Assembly: GCA_900551325.1 (NCBI GenBank) | Contig: URVM01000002.1 | Span: 124,001-188,000, forward strand | Length of the DNA stretch: 64,000 nt | Reading direction: 5' to 3' | Origin: an uncultured Eubacteriales bacterium | GTDB lineage: Bacteria; Bacillota; Clostridia; Lachnospirales; Cellulosilyticaceae | Shown here: one piece after another, positions 36,047-44,065 of the stretch | Position numbering within the stretch: the first letter of the stretch is position 1 | Layout: every line of letters begins with the position of its first letter | Notes under the pieces: generated by a model | The model's input: only the letters and a program-made list of their open reading frames with translations | The model's database searches: none | Told to the model about the DNA's origin: nothing | Program-made: the position numbers and the translations under genes

Positions 36047-36733
36047 TTATAAGATTTCCTTTATATCTTCATAGCTATGTACTTCATAAGTAGCTTTAAT
36101 ATCTTTTGCATTATCTATATGTTGTGGATTATACCAGCATGTATCTACACCTGCATTAATTCCACCTTGTATATCAGAAGTTAAACTATCTCCTATCATG
36201 AGCACAGTTGATAGATCTTTATGATTTAAACTTTCTAATGCTATTTCAAATATTTTCTCATTTGGTTTAGATACTTTTACTTCTTCTGAAATAATAACTG
36301 TTTCAAAGTAAGATGCTAAACCAGATCTTTCTAATCTGCTATGTTGCACACTACCTATACCATTTGTAATAACACCTAATCTATATTTTTTGCTAAGTGC
36401 TTCTACAAGCTCCTTTGCCCCCTCAAGTAAAAAGGCCCCTTCACCTAAGCATTTAGCGTAAGTATCACTCCACTCGGTAGCATCTCCTTCTAAATCAAGG
36501 GTTTCAATAAGACGTCTAAAGCGTTCTACTTTTAGCTGGGCTGTTGTTAAAAGGCCTTGTTCTAAGTCCTTCCATACTTGTGTATTGATTTTTGAATAAG
36601 CAGCTAAATGATAGGCCTCATCATACTTTATATTAAATAAAGTAAAAGTTTTTTCCAAAGCATACAGTTCTGTTTTCTTAAAATCAAATAAAGTTTCGTC
36701 TAAATCTAGTAAAATTACTTCGTATTTTTTCAT
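36047..36733 (-). CDS. yjjG: YjjG-family HAD pyrimidine nucleotidase
   Basis: This 228-residue HAD-superfamily protein has motif I LLDLDETLFDF (nucleophile Asp10), motif II VITNG, a Lys in VSKPNEKIFE, and motif IV MIGDSLTSDI. The C1-type cap is helical. YjjG dephosphorylates non-canonical pyrimidine nucleotides, cleaning the nucleotide pool. Start ATG behind AGGAGG. Transcribed alone between its terminator and the small HTH gene upstream. Confidence 0.85.
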   Translation of the reverse strand: MKKYEVILLDLDETLFDFKKTELYALEKTFTLFNIKYDEAYHLAAYSKINTQVWKDLEQGLLTTAQLKVERFRRLIETLDLEGDATEWSDTYAKCLGEGAFLLEGAKELVEALSKKYRLGVITNGIGSVQHSRLERSGLASYFETVIISEEVKVSKPNEKIFEIALESLNHKDLSTVLMIGDSLTSDIQGGINAGVDTCWYNPQHIDNAKDIKATYEVHSYEDIKEIL

Positions 36734-36824
36734 GTGTACCTCCTTGGTGGCCTCAAGGTCACGCGCTAGTCATTTCCTTTATAGGTTAACATATAATTTG
36801 ACTGTATACAAATATATTATATTT

Positions 36825-37058
36825 TTAACGAATAGCACCTTTTGTACGTAAATATTTTTCTAATCCCTTTTTCTTTACCTGAACAAATGTTTCACTCGTA
36901 TCTTGTGTACTATAGCTAATTAAATCACAAGAACGTGCACCTTTTAAGATTTCTCTTACTTCTCTACGTGATACACCAACTTTTCTTTCTATTTCTTGAA
37001 TACTTTCTGCTCCATAATAAAAGAGTTTTAATATTTGTAATGCTTTTTGTTCTGTCAT
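36825..37058 (-). CDS. Small helix-turn-helix protein, unknown role
   Basis: This 77-residue protein contains a plausible helix-turn-helix, SIQEIERKVGVSRREVREILKGAR (about residues 18-42), and a short basic C-terminal wing ending YLRTKGAIR. No named family is recognised. It has a textbook promoter (37132-37160), AGAGGAG before the ATG, and lies 91 bp upstream of yjjG, so the two could be co-transcribed. Likely a DNA-binding protein; its target is unknown. Confidence 0.6.
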   Translation of the reverse strand: MTEQKALQILKLFYYGAESIQEIERKVGVSRREVREILKGARSCDLISYSTQDTSETFVQVKKKGLEKYLRTKGAIR

Positions 37059-37131
37059 CTCGTTCTATTCTCCTCTTGTCCAAGTTATTATACTGCCAAT
37101 TAGTTTGGCTATCTTCCTTTATATTATGTAT

Positions 37132-37160
37132 ATAATAGGGTGAATTGTAATTTATGTCAA
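37132..37160 (-). promoter_or_regulatory. Sigma-A-type promoter of the small HTH gene
   Basis: On the minus strand TTGACA (37160-37155) and TATTAT (37137-37132) are separated by exactly 17 bases. It lies 74 bp upstream of the start codon and abuts the hairpin at 37160-37200. Confidence 0.7.
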
Positions 37161-37200
37161 TCCTAGAACATAGAGTTGCTTCACTTCTATGTCCTAGGAT
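37160..37200 (-). repeat. Inverted repeat downstream of the S-layer-type gene
   Basis: The arms ATCCTAGGACATAGA and TCTATGTTCTAGGAT flank an 11-nt loop. It lacks a T tract, so it may be a weak terminator or a processing hairpin for the upstream gene. Its end touches the TTGACA of the next promoter. Confidence 0.55.
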
Positions 37201-37292
37201 ATTAATTATAATCATATTTCTAATTTTACTTATATACTTATTAGTAGTTCTATGCTATTTCTTAATTTACTATTTTTTCATTTACTCTTTTT

Positions 37293-39650
37293 CTATTTTA
37301 AAGCTTGATCTAGTCTTTGTAAAATAGTCATCATTTCTGCTCTTGTTACTGGTTTATAAGGCTCCATTTTACCCATTGAAGTCCCTTCTAATAATCCTGT
37401 TCTTACACAATAATAAATAGCATCTTCATACTCAGAGTAGGTGGTATCAGAAAAAACAGTAATAGGCTTTGTCTTTTTAAGTTCTCCATTTGTTACTTCA
37501 AATAGAATTTGTGCAAGAAGTTGACGAGATACATAATTTTCTCCCATATTTCCTACTGTCTTTAATGTTTGATCATTTAATTTAGAACCTATTGATGCTA
37601 CATGGTTAAAGGACCAACTTCTATCCTTTTTAATATACTTTTCTACTATACTTCTTGGTTGTTTCATCTCAACCTGATTGTTAACAAGAAGAACTCTATC
37701 CAGGAAGGTAAGGGTATCTGCTACTGTTAAAGCTTGATTAGGTTTAAATGTACCATCAGTATAACCTGTTACAATACCCTGTTTAGCTAACTCTGTAACA
37801 TTTTTATAGGCCCAATGATTCCTTGGCAAATCTCTAAAGCTTATACCTGAAATCTTTTTAAACTGAACTTTTTTCCAGTCTAGATCTATGCCTACATCTT
37901 CTAAAAGACTTAAATCTTTATAAACTTCTTCTATTTGTTTTTTGGTAAAATAACCTTTTGTAAGCTTTCCTAATTGCTCCTTACTTAGCCTTTCATCTAT
38001 GGTTGTATAGGATAAATACTCAGCAAAATTTTCTTTTATAGCTTTTTGCTGTTTAGTTGTTAAATCTCTCCATTCTTCCTTGAAACTTTTCTCCTTAGGC
38101 TTTTCTTTTTCGAAATTAGCTTTAAGTCGTCTATCTCCCTTAATAATAAAAGTGTATTCTTCTTTTCTACTTACTACTTCATCATTTTCTGTCCAACTTT
38201 CAAATATATAACCATCATTTGATCTAGCTTTTACAGTGACACTATCTCCTTTATTGTAAGTATAGTCACCTCTTATGGTTCCACCTTCTGAAGGCCTTAC
38301 ACTAATATAGACCGTATATTGTGGTATAGGGGCAGGTTTAGGTTCAACCCATTTAAAGTTTGCTATTAAGTATCTATCACCAGTTACTTTAAATGTATAG
38401 TTAATATCTTTACTAACTTCTTTTCCATTTTCTGTCCAATTTATAAATTGATAGCGGCTCTTCGGTGTTGCACTTACAGTTGCCCATTCATTTGCTGTAT
38501 ATACACCATCTCCATATGGACTATTGGTGGTAATACTTCCTCCATCTATAGGATTAATACCTGTTTTTATTCTATACTGACGTATGACTAAAACTTCAGC
38601 TATAGTAGTTTTTTTGTCTAAATCATTTTTGACCTCTACCTTATAAATACCTTCATCTGTAGGTTTGACTGAACTTATAGAATAAGAAGAGCTAACTTCT
38701 TGATTAAAGGAATCTTTAACTTCTGTATAAAGCCAACCATCATTTTTATACCAATTAAATGTAAGTGTTCCTTCCCCTTTAGCTGTTACCGTAAAGGTTT
38801 TAGAATCTCCAGTTTTTACCCATCCACCTTCTATTTGTCTAGTGATTACTAAAGGTTTAAGATCCACTGTTTCGTTTGTTACCACTCCAGCTGAAATTTC
38901 TTTTATAACTAGTTGTGAACCCACTTTAGCTATAGCACTTGTTCCATATTGAGGTAAACTGTAACCTAATCTTATTCTCTCATTTTCTTTAACTGGTTCA
39001 GTTAATTTATAAATAAGTGTTTTTGCTTGCTGATTATAGTCAATAGTTTCAATTCCTCTATTTATACCTTCTACTTGGATAGTAGGTATATGGCTCCACA
39101 ATTCTTTGGTACCTACTAGTTCTACTCCACCTATTATGACTTGATTGCCCTTTGCCTTCATAGTCGGTAATTCTTTCCACTCTTCATAGATGGTATAAGG
39201 ATTCTCTTTTGTACCTGTACCTACTTTAAAAACTATACTTTCCCCTTTTATATAAAAAGAAACAATATTCCTTAAATCTCCATTACTTTCTTGCAACAAA
39301 CCTTTTAATGTAAAGACCTCTACTGCTCCCTTTTCTTCTTCCTCAACCTCTATAAATTTTTCTTGGTAGAGTAAAAATCCATTTTTATCAATAGTTTTTA
39401 CACGCCACAAAATAGAACCTTCTTCATCTGTTCCATAACTCACATAGTCACCTACTTGAAGTATAGTGAACTTAGATTGTGTGTCTTTATCTGGTAATAT
39501 TTCTTCTTTAGGTATTACTTCTTCATTAGATAGTACTTCTTCTCTTGGCTCATAAAATCTATGGGCTTGAATAGGTACAGTTTGTATACTTCCTATAACA
39601 AACAGTATACTTAACAACCAACTAGTCATTCTACTCATTATTCTTTTCAT
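37293..39650 (-). CDS. Secreted cell-surface protein with Ig-like, two B-repeat and S-layer-homology domains
   Basis: The protein has 785 residues. A signal peptide with a basic start and hydrophobic core ends near residue 29. The region about 60-100 (VGDYVSYGTDEEGSILWRV) resembles a small beta domain found in Clostridial surface proteins. An Ig-like domain follows (about 262-358). Two InlB-type B repeats, about 359-433 and 444-514, share the pattern GGSI/GGTI, then WTEN and ANF. S-layer-homology repeats end the protein: a clear one at 603-650 (FRDLPRNHWAYKNVTELAKQGIVTGYTDG), a degenerate one at about 670-720, and one at 730-785. SLH repeats bind pyruvylated wall polymer, so it is probably displayed on the cell wall. 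Ligand unknown. Confidence 0.88.
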   Translation of the reverse strand: MKRIMSRMTSWLLSILFVIGSIQTVPIQAHRFYEPREEVLSNEEVIPKEEILPDKDTQSKFTILQVGDYVSYGTDEEGSILWRVKTIDKNGFLLYQEKFIEVEEEEKGAVEVFTLKGLLQESNGDLRNIVSFYIKGESIVFKVGTGTKENPYTIYEEWKELPTMKAKGNQVIIGGVELVGTKELWSHIPTIQVEGINRGIETIDYNQQAKTLIYKLTEPVKENERIRLGYSLPQYGTSAIAKVGSQLVIKEISAGVVTNETVDLKPLVITRQIEGGWVKTGDSKTFTVTAKGEGTLTFNWYKNDGWLYTEVKDSFNQEVSSSYSISSVKPTDEGIYKVEVKNDLDKKTTIAEVLVIRQYRIKTGINPIDGGSITTNSPYGDGVYTANEWATVSATPKSRYQFINWTENGKEVSKDINYTFKVTGDRYLIANFKWVEPKPAPIPQYTVYISVRPSEGGTIRGDYTYNKGDSVTVKARSNDGYIFESWTENDEVVSRKEEYTFIIKGDRRLKANFEKEKPKEKSFKEEWRDLTTKQQKAIKENFAEYLSYTTIDERLSKEQLGKLTKGYFTKKQIEEVYKDLSLLEDVGIDLDWKKVQFKKISGISFRDLPRNHWAYKNVTELAKQGIVTGYTDGTFKPNQALTVADTLTFLDRVLLVNNQVEMKQPRSIVEKYIKKDRSWSFNHVASIGSKLNDQTLKTVGNMGENYVSRQLLAQILFEVTNGELKKTKPITVFSDTTYSEYEDAIYYCVRTGLLEGTSMGKMEPYKPVTRAEMMTILQRLDQALK

Positions 39651-39758
39651 AGTGTTCCCCCTTTTGGTATAAATAGTTTATATGATTATTGTATGTAAGG
39701 GATTTTGCTTCTTTACCAGAAAGGGGAAACTGTCATATACTCTTAATATTTTGAATGC

Positions 39759-39860
39759 AAAAAGGACCATGGCAACATAACTTGTTCCTATAAGATATTC
39801 TTTATCAAAGAGTTCACAAAAGACATATCTTATACTTTAGTTGAGTTTGCCATAGCCCTT
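39759..39860 (-). terminator. Large structured terminator after the xdhC operon
   Basis: On the minus strand AAGG-GCT-ATGGCAA pairs with TTGCCAT-GGT-CCTT as the outer stem. An inner 10-bp stem pairs TATAAGATAT (39834-39825) with ATATCTTATA (39798-39789). A small apical hairpin, CTTT around TCTTTGATAAAG, caps it. Five T follow at 39763-39759. It lies 23 bp past the xdhC stop. Confidence 0.6.
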
Positions 39861-39882
39861 CCTACTTATCCTAAATTTAAAG

Positions 39883-40704
39883 CTATACTATGCTTTGGAA
39901 TAGTATTTCTACTTCTCCACCACATACCATACCTACTCTGTTTTCACCTTGAGTTGCCATATTAAAACGAACCACTTCTTCTGTATCTGTACCTACTAGT
40001 TCTTTAGCACGTTGAATTACCACATGCTCTACACTTCCACCACCTACTGTTCCTACCGTGGTACCATCTTTTTTAAGCACAATTGCAGAACCTATACCAC
40101 GTGGAGCGCTTCCACTTTTAGAAATAATAGTTGCTATTACCATAGCTTCTTCTGATTCAATAGCTTGAATTACATCAGAACCTACATAAGGTACAATGCT
40201 TTCTTCACTTCTTTCCTTAATAAGTTCAGCTACAATACTTACTCCTATTTCTGCTGGTGTTGCAGCCCCTATTTCTACGCCAATAGGTGTATGTATTTTC
40301 TCAAGTAGGTCTTTGGAAAATCCTAGTGCGGACATTTTTTCCATAACAATTTGAACTTTTGCTTTACTTCCCATCATACCTACATATTTAAAACCTTTTT
40401 GTAAAATAACTTCTAAGCATTTTAAATCATGTGAATGTCCTCTTGTTAAGGTAACAAAATAACACTCCTCAGGGTTTTTAATATGTTCAACTGCCTCTAC
40501 AAAAGGTGCGCACAGTACTCTACTATAAGGATAACGTTCACTATTTGCAAATTCTTCCCTATCATCTACAATAATGACTTCAAAATCTAACAACCTACCT
40601 AATTGCTCTACATAGTAACCTACATGACCACCTCCACATATAACTAATGTAGGTTTATGTCCTTCTAACTCTCTAGCAAGTTGTTTTGACTCTTCTCTAT
40701 TCAT
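39883..40704 (-). CDS. xdhC: XdhC/CoxI-family molybdenum hydroxylase maturation protein
   Basis: The protein has 273 residues. A Rossmann-type XdhC domain comes first (LVICGGGHVGYYV; IIVDDREEF; YVGMMGSKAK; PIGVEIGAATPAEI). The CoxI-type domain comes last (IATIISKSGSAPRGIGSAIVL; VGGGSVE; MVCGGEVEILF). This is the reverse of the usual order in XdhC proteins. XdhC proteins load sulfurated molybdenum cofactor into xanthine dehydrogenase-like enzymes. It overlaps yqeB by 8 bp and is third in the yqeC-yqeB-xdhC operon. No hydroxylase subunit is in the window. Confidence 0.88.
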   Translation of the reverse strand: MNREESKQLARELEGHKPTLVICGGGHVGYYVEQLGRLLDFEVIIVDDREEFANSERYPYSRVLCAPFVEAVEHIKNPEECYFVTLTRGHSHDLKCLEVILQKGFKYVGMMGSKAKVQIVMEKMSALGFSKDLLEKIHTPIGVEIGAATPAEIGVSIVAELIKERSEESIVPYVGSDVIQAIESEEAMVIATIISKSGSAPRGIGSAIVLKKDGTTVGTVGGGSVEHVVIQRAKELVGTDTEEVVRFNMATQGENRVGMVCGGEVEILFQSIV

Positions 40705-41488
40705 ATATATTTCCTCCTCTCATTATAGCTTCTAATACGCCGCCCCCTATAGAACGTGCCTTATCAGATATGCTAAAGCAATGTTCCTTTACACAACGTG
40801 GGTCAATGTCTCCACATTTAAATCCTTCTGGAACAATCATTTCATCTACTAACATACCTCTTACAATACCTTCAATGCTAGCAAGTACTGGTACGTCATC
40901 TATATAAGCTACTACATCTCCTGGTTTTACACTATCACCAATTTTCTTAACTGGTTTAAAACATCCTGACTTAGGTGAACGAATAATACGCTCTTTCGTG
41001 TAACCACCTATCTCTCCTGGAATACCTGTATTTGGAATTGCACTACCTTCTGTAATAACTCTACCTAGATAATGTCCCCTTTTTGTTTCTACTACATAAT
41101 GACAATCTACACCTGCTTCAAAACCAGGGCCTACACCTATTACAATATCTGCATCCGTTATACAAGTTCCAATATTTTTTTTAGCTATAATAGCATCTAC
41201 TACTACTTTAGGTTGAAGTATTTCTATAACCTCTGCTTTTTCATCTACTATAACAGGTACAAAATCTTTTGCTAAAGCTTCTTTAACTTCTTCCATAGTT
41301 GCACAAAGTACAGATGTAACACCTTCTACACAAACACTTTTCGTATAAACTGCACTTGCAAAAGCTACAGTATGTCTTACTACAGTAGGCCTTGCTATTT
41401 CAGTCATTACAATTTGAAAGCCTGCCATTTTAAGTCTATATGCAATACCTGTTGCTAAATCTCCTGCACCCTTAATGACTACTAACAT
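40697..41488 (-). CDS. yqeB: YqeB (EF2563 family), selenium-dependent molybdenum hydroxylase system protein
   Basis: The protein has 263 residues from an ATG at 41488, 8 nt after GGAGG. The longest frame starts 14 codons earlier at 41530, inside the end of yqeC, without a good ribosome binding site. The N-terminal VIKGAGDLATGIAYRL is a Rossmann-like glycine loop. ADIVIGVGPGFEAGVDCHYVVET, GEIGGYTKERIIRSP and CGDIDPR are typical of YqeB. The family is confined to organisms with selenium-labile molybdenum hydroxylases; the biochemical step is not known. Confidence 0.9.
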   Translation of the reverse strand: MLVVIKGAGDLATGIAYRLKMAGFQIVMTEIARPTVVRHTVAFASAVYTKSVCVEGVTSVLCATMEEVKEALAKDFVPVIVDEKAEVIEILQPKVVVDAIIAKKNIGTCITDADIVIGVGPGFEAGVDCHYVVETKRGHYLGRVITEGSAIPNTGIPGEIGGYTKERIIRSPKSGCFKPVKKIGDSVKPGDVVAYIDDVPVLASIEGIVRGMLVDEMIVPEGFKCGDIDPRCVKEHCFSISDKARSIGGGVLEAIMRGGNIYE

Positions 41489-41514
41489 ATTTGCTACCTC
41501 CATTTTCCCCCCGC

Positions 41515-42237
41515 TTACTCTTCCCACCATCTTTTTTCTTTTAAAGAAGCAAGGACAACTTGATTTATTTGATTTTTCTTAAGTTCACTAACCATATATT
41601 TACTTAAATTTTTATCATTGATTACATCCATTTGATTAAGTAATACGGTAAAACTTTTACTTCCTATACCCTTTTTAAGACCATTAGAAGAAGTAATAAT
41701 CGCTACTAACTCTTCCTTATTTATTACATGTACTTCATTTACATCTAATAAAGCCATAGTTTCTTCTTTTCTAAAACAGCAGTCTTCTAACTTTTGTCCT
41801 AGTCCACTCATACCTACTAAGGCTATCACATGATCTGCCACTTTTGGGATAACTGGTTCATTTTGCCCTGGAACTTTTATAGGTAAGCGTTTAGACCCAT
41901 CTGCCTCTACTAAAACATAATCTGCTAGTTCCTTCATCTGTCTAAGTGCTTCTTCTGTTACACCTAGTATTTTAGATTCTCGTATATCTTCCCCTATACC
42001 AATGCAATAATGAGTCAAAAAAGCCTTTTTTATCTCATCTATTGTTGGATGAATAAGAAGTGTTTCTACTTGATCTAGCGTAGGTATGTACATTTTAGTT
42101 GTGGTCGTTACAATAACTCGGTACCCTTTTGTACTAAGTTCGTGGGCAAGTTCATAAATTGTGCTTGTCTTTCCACCGCCTCCTACAAAAGCGCTCACAC
42201 CTTTATGAATATGTAAAACTTCTGCTAACTGCTTCAA
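41515..42237 (-). CDS. yqeC: YqeC, putative selenium-dependent hydroxylase accessory protein
   Basis: This 240-residue protein opens with a P-loop-like FVGGGGKTSTIYELAHEL near residue 17. VIVTTTTKMYIP, ADYVLVEADGSKRLPIK and HVINKEE follow, all typical of YqeC. It probably binds ATP or GTP in maturing selenium-dependent molybdenum hydroxylases. The start is a TTG at 42237, 5 nt after AAGGAGGGA. It is the first gene of the yqeC-yqeB-xdhC operon, divergent from the molybdopterin genes. Confidence 0.88.
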   Translation of the reverse strand: MKQLAEVLHIHKGVSAFVGGGGKTSTIYELAHELSTKGYRVIVTTTTKMYIPTLDQVETLLIHPTIDEIKKAFLTHYCIGIGEDIRESKILGVTEEALRQMKELADYVLVEADGSKRLPIKVPGQNEPVIPKVADHVIALVGMSGLGQKLEDCCFRKEETMALLDVNEVHVINKEELVAIITSSNGLKKGIGSKSFTVLLNQMDVINDKNLSKYMVSELKKNQINQVVLASLKEKRWWEE

Positions 42238-42416
42238 CTTGTCCCTCCTTCTTTTTATGTATATTTTAACTATATACTATTATGCAAAAAGATAAAATAA
42301 GAAATTTTTATATACTTTATAGTTATTTCTTATCAAAATATATTCTGTAAGTCTTTATTCACAAATAATTACCATACATTTTTATATTATTAAACATTTT
42401 TTACAAAAAATCAATA

Positions 42417-42445
42417 TTGACAGTATAATTGAGGAGTGTTATTCT
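42417..42445 (+). promoter_or_regulatory. Promoter of the molybdopterin operon
   Basis: A perfect TTGACA (42417-42422), a 17-base spacer and TATTCT (42440-42445) form a strong sigma-A promoter about 38 bp before the first codon. Confidence 0.75.
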
Positions 42446-42459
42446 TAATCCAGAATAAC
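42438..42459 (+). promoter_or_regulatory. 22-bp dyad operator over the -10 and start site of the molybdopterin operon
   Basis: GTTATTCT (42438-42445) and AGAATAAC (42452-42459) are perfect 8-bp arms around six bases. The site overlaps the -10 hexamer and the predicted start (about 42452), the usual position of a repressor. The ModE-like protein encoded at the end of this operon is the obvious candidate; this is inferred. Confidence 0.6.
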
Positions 42460-42482
42460 GTATACATAAAGGTGGGATTATT

Positions 42483-43508
42483 ATTAAACTTATAGATACA
42501 ACCTCAGCAGTGGGGCATATTTTATGTCACGATATTACACAAATTATTAAAGATACAAAAAAAGATGTAGTATTTAAAAAAGGTCATATTATACGAGAAG
42601 AAGATATTGATGTTTTACTTTCTGTAGGTAAAAGACATCTCTATGTTTGGGAAAACCAACCAGGCATGGTTCATGAAAATGATGCTGCCCAAGTTTTATA
42701 TAATATGTGTAAAGATGAGCATATGACGGGTACACCTGTTAAAGAAGGAAAAATCGATCTTATTGCTCTTAATGATGGTTTATTAAAGGTAGATACAAAA
42801 CGTCTTGAAACTATTAATTGTCTTGGTGAAATCATTATTGCCACAAGACATGGTAACTTTCCTATAAAAAAAGGGGATAAAATTGCTGGAACACGCATTA
42901 TCCCACTCACTATTGATGAGAAAAAATTAAAAGAGGCTCAAAATATTGCAGGTGATACACCTCTTCTTTCTATTTTACCTTATACACATAAAAAAGTAGG
43001 TATTATCACTACAGGAAGTGAAGTTTACAACGGACTTATTAAAGATGCTTTTGGTCCTGTTATAAGAGAAAAACTTTCTCACTTTGATGTAGAAGTTTTA
43101 GGCCAAAAAATTGTAGATGACTGTCAAGATTCTATTGTTGCTGCACTAAAAGAATTTATTGATATGGGTGCAGATTTTATTTGTTGTACAGGTGGAATGA
43201 GTGTAGACCCTGATGATGTGACACCTAGTGCTATTGGTGCTCTTGGTGCTGAAATTGTATCTTATGGTGCACCTGTTCTTCCTGGTGCTATGTTCTTACT
43301 TGCTTACTATAACAAAACAATTCCTATTGTTGGCCTTCCTGGTTGTGTAATGTACTCAAAACGTACGGTCTTTGACCTTATCCTTCCTAGATTAATGGCT
43401 GATGATAAAATTACTGCTACAGATATTGCTAAAATGGGACATGGTGGTCTTTGCCTATGTTGTGATGTTTGTACCTTCCCTAACTGTGGATTTGGAAAAG
43501 GAATGTGA
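42483..43508 (+). CDS. Molybdopterin-binding (MoeA/MoaB-like domain) protein, probable AUU start
   Basis: The protein has 341 residues if read from an ATT at 42483. The family N-terminus, of the form K-I-K-x-x-x-A-V-G-H-x-L-C-H-D-I-T, is encoded from this point (IKLIDTTSAVGHILCHDITQI). AAGGTGG lies 7 nt upstream, and no ATG, GTG or TTG exists in frame before the GTG at 42510. That GTG has no ribosome binding site and would remove nine conserved residues. The molybdopterin-binding domain covers about residues 175-320 (VGIITTGSEVYNG; CCTGGMSVDPDDVTPSAI; VLPGAMFLLAY; VGLPGC). The tail CLCCDVCTFPNCGFGKGM is a family cysteine cluster. It likely inserts or handles molybdenum cofactor. Confidence 0.82.
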   Translation: MKLIDTTSAVGHILCHDITQIIKDTKKDVVFKKGHIIREEDIDVLLSVGKRHLYVWENQPGMVHENDAAQVLYNMCKDEHMTGTPVKEGKIDLIALNDGLLKVDTKRLETINCLGEIIIATRHGNFPIKKGDKIAGTRIIPLTIDEKKLKEAQNIAGDTPLLSILPYTHKKVGIITTGSEVYNGLIKDAFGPVIREKLSHFDVEVLGQKIVDDCQDSIVAALKEFIDMGADFICCTGGMSVDPDDVTPSAIGALGAEIVSYGAPVLPGAMFLLAYYNKTIPIVGLPGCVMYSKRTVFDLILPRLMADDKITATDIAKMGHGGLCLCCDVCTFPNCGFGKGM

Positions 43509-43518
43509 GGTTTTAAAT

Positions 43519-43998
43519 ATGGAGAAAAAATTAAATCATTTTGACCATAATGGTAATGCAGTAATGGTAGATGTGACTGATAAAGAAGTTACCGAAAGGG
43601 TAGCTGTAGCTGGTGGAAGTATTAAAGTAAACCCTGAAGTCTTTTCTCACATTGTGAACGGTACTTCAAAAAAAGGTGATGTATTAGGGGTTGCAAGAGT
43701 AGCTGGTATTATGGCTACTAAGAAAACTTCAGATCTTATACCTATGTGTCACCCTCTTATGCTTACTAAATGTAGCGTAGATTTTGAACTAGATGAAGCA
43801 AATTATATGGTACATGTAGAATGTACTGCAAAACTTAGTGGTAAAACTGGTGTAGAAATGGAAGCGCTTACAGGTGCTACTGTAGCCCTTCTTACTATTT
43901 ACGATATGTGTAAAGCCATAGATAAGAGTATGGAAATCACCAGTGTTTGCCTCCTTAGCAAATCAGGTGGAAAAAGTGGAGACTATAAACGTTCCTAA
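43519..43998 (+). CDS. moaC: MoaC, cyclic pyranopterin monophosphate synthase
   Basis: This 159-residue protein starts at an ATG at 43519 behind GTGAGG. The longer frame from 43402 lies inside the upstream gene and is rejected. MoaC motifs: MVDVTDKEVTERVAVAGG near residue 15, the substrate site DLIPMCHPLMLTKC near 75, GKTGVEMEALTGATVALLTIYDMCKA near 110, and KSGGKSG at the end. It converts 3',8-cyclo-dihydro-GTP, made by MoaA, to cyclic pyranopterin monophosphate. Confidence 0.96.
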   Translation: MEKKLNHFDHNGNAVMVDVTDKEVTERVAVAGGSIKVNPEVFSHIVNGTSKKGDVLGVARVAGIMATKKTSDLIPMCHPLMLTKCSVDFELDEANYMVHVECTAKLSGKTGVEMEALTGATVALLTIYDMCKAIDKSMEITSVCLLSKSGGKSGDYKRS

Positions 43999-44065
43999 AA
44001 TGGAATTAAATAAACTAGCCATCCTTTAATAGCTAGAAATATACTATAGAAAAGAGGGGACTATT

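Noticed and set aside
36964..37215. An 83-codon minus-strand frame overlapping the small HTH gene
   Set aside because: It runs through the TTGACA-N17-TATTAT promoter and the HTH gene in another frame, and has no ribosome binding site.
39759..39860. c-di-GMP or other known riboswitch before the S-layer-type gene
   Set aside because: A GGCAAAC start caught the eye, but the GACGCAAAG core is missing. The element ends in a T tract and fits a terminator of the upstream operon better.
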